Origin: JARRJY01 sp050116415
GTDB taxonomy: Bacteria; Pseudomonadota; Gammaproteobacteria; UBA6429; Thiohalophilaceae
Assembly (NCBI GenBank): GCA_050116415.1
Contig: JASFOS010000122.1
Location: forward strand, 1-6,679
DNA: 6,679 nucleotides
Reading direction: 5' to 3'
Below the pieces are notes generated by a model that did no database searches, was not told where the DNA came from, and saw nothing but the letters and a program-made list of their open reading frames with translations. Within the stretch, counting starts at the first letter, position 1, and each line of letters opens with the position of its first letter. Of this stretch, positions 6,427 to 6,679 are shown in pieces. The position numbers and the translations under genes were made by a program.

Positions 6427-6584
6427 AAACAGCTTATATGTAATTGATTTCATTAGCATTAAAAAAAATATGATATGTTGAGCGATATATGGCCGTGTTT
6501 CTGGCATCTGCGAGCAGATTTCACTAAAATAGCGGCCGCAGCGTTCAGCTGGAAAAATTTAAACTACAAAGAGGAAATAGCGAA
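6427..6584 (+). other. fabG-acpP intergenic region
   Basis: This 158-nt gap has no credible reading frame. The first half (to about 6490) is strongly AT-rich, including an eight-A run at 6462-6469, and could serve as an UP-like or bent segment upstream of the acpP promoter. No hairpin with a T run is seen after fabG, so read-through into acpP remains possible. The second half carries the candidate acpP promoter and leader. Confidence 0.6.
6501..6530 (+). promoter_or_regulatory. Candidate sigma70 promoter of acpP
   Basis: CTGGCA (6501-6506, four of six -35 positions) is followed after 18 nt by TAAAAT (6525-6530, five of six -10 positions). Transcription would begin near 6537 and give a leader of about 48 nt. 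Right after the -10 comes AGCGGCCGC, a very GC-rich discriminator containing the palindrome GCGGCCGC (6532-6539). A separate strong acpP promoter is expected because ACP is far more abundant than the enzymes encoded upstream. Confidence 0.55.
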
Positions 6585-6679
6585 ATGAGCAGTGTTGAAG
6601 AACGAGTCCAGAAAATCGTTGTTGAACAGTTGGGCGTAAAAGCAGAAGAAGTCACTAACGAAGCATCGTTTGTCGATGA
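6585..6679 (+). CDS. acpP: Acyl carrier protein, 5' part only
   Basis: The first 31 codons of an acyl carrier protein, cut by the window end. The visible protein begins MSSVEERVQKIVVEQLGVKA and continues with EEVTNEASFVD, the usual helix I and loop of bacterial ACP (about 78 residues in full). The DSLD motif, whose serine receives 4'-phosphopantetheine, would follow within about ten residues and is not in the window. AAAGAGG (6568-6574) lies 10 nt before the ATG. ACP carries the malonyl and acyl groups used by FabD, FabH, FabG and PlsX. Location directly after fabG identifies it as the housekeeping acpP. Confidence 0.95.
   Translation, partial: MSSVEERVQKIVVEQLGVKAEEVTNEASFVD

Noticed and set aside
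6437..6463. AT-rich stretch resembling a Fur or IHF site
   Set aside because: It does not match either consensus well enough, and the AT-rich background makes partial matches likely.

Overview
The window is a stretch of gammaproteobacterial chromosome. The evidence is the conserved gene order yceD-rpmF-plsX-fabH-fabD-fabG-acpP on the + strand, a 60-residue zinc-free L32, and a two-subunit biotin carboxylase/carboxyltransferase pair. Genus cannot be fixed from the sequence. GC content is moderate and uneven: sampled 60-base lines run from about 43% in yceD and plsX to about 57-63% in pycA and late fabG.

Left part (1-1614, - strand): two genes read leftward, a complete biotin carboxylase subunit (pycA type) followed after 24 nt by the first 57 codons of a biotin-dependent carboxyltransferase (pycB/oadA type). 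Together they probably carboxylate pyruvate to oxaloacetate, an anaplerotic step. Decarboxylation of oxaloacetate or carboxylation of another 2-oxoacid remains possible.

Middle (1615-1790): a 176-nt divergent intergenic region. It holds a near-consensus sigma70 promoter for the rightward operon (TTGACA, 17 nt, TACAAT) that ends so close to the yceD ATG that the transcript should be leaderless or almost so. A weaker candidate promoter for the leftward pair lies on the other strand.

Right part (1791-6679, + strand): yceD (23S rRNA accumulation protein), rpmF (ribosomal protein L32), a 160-nt gap with a perfect 10-bp hairpin, then plsX, fabH, fabD and fabG. A 158-nt gap with a candidate promoter follows, then the first 31 codons of acpP, cut by the window end. 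This cluster links ribosome synthesis to phospholipid and fatty acid synthesis. FabD loads malonate on ACP, FabH starts the acyl chain, FabG reduces the 3-oxoacyl-ACP, and PlsX converts the finished acyl-ACP to acyl-phosphate for phospholipid synthesis. All intact enzymes carry their expected catalytic residues.

No mobile element, CRISPR array, tRNA or rRNA gene was seen, and no undescribed system is evident. The points worth a second look are regulatory: the leaderless-type yceD start, the missing Shine-Dalgarno sequences before pycA and plsX, the hairpin after rpmF, and the GC-rich discriminators at both main promoters.
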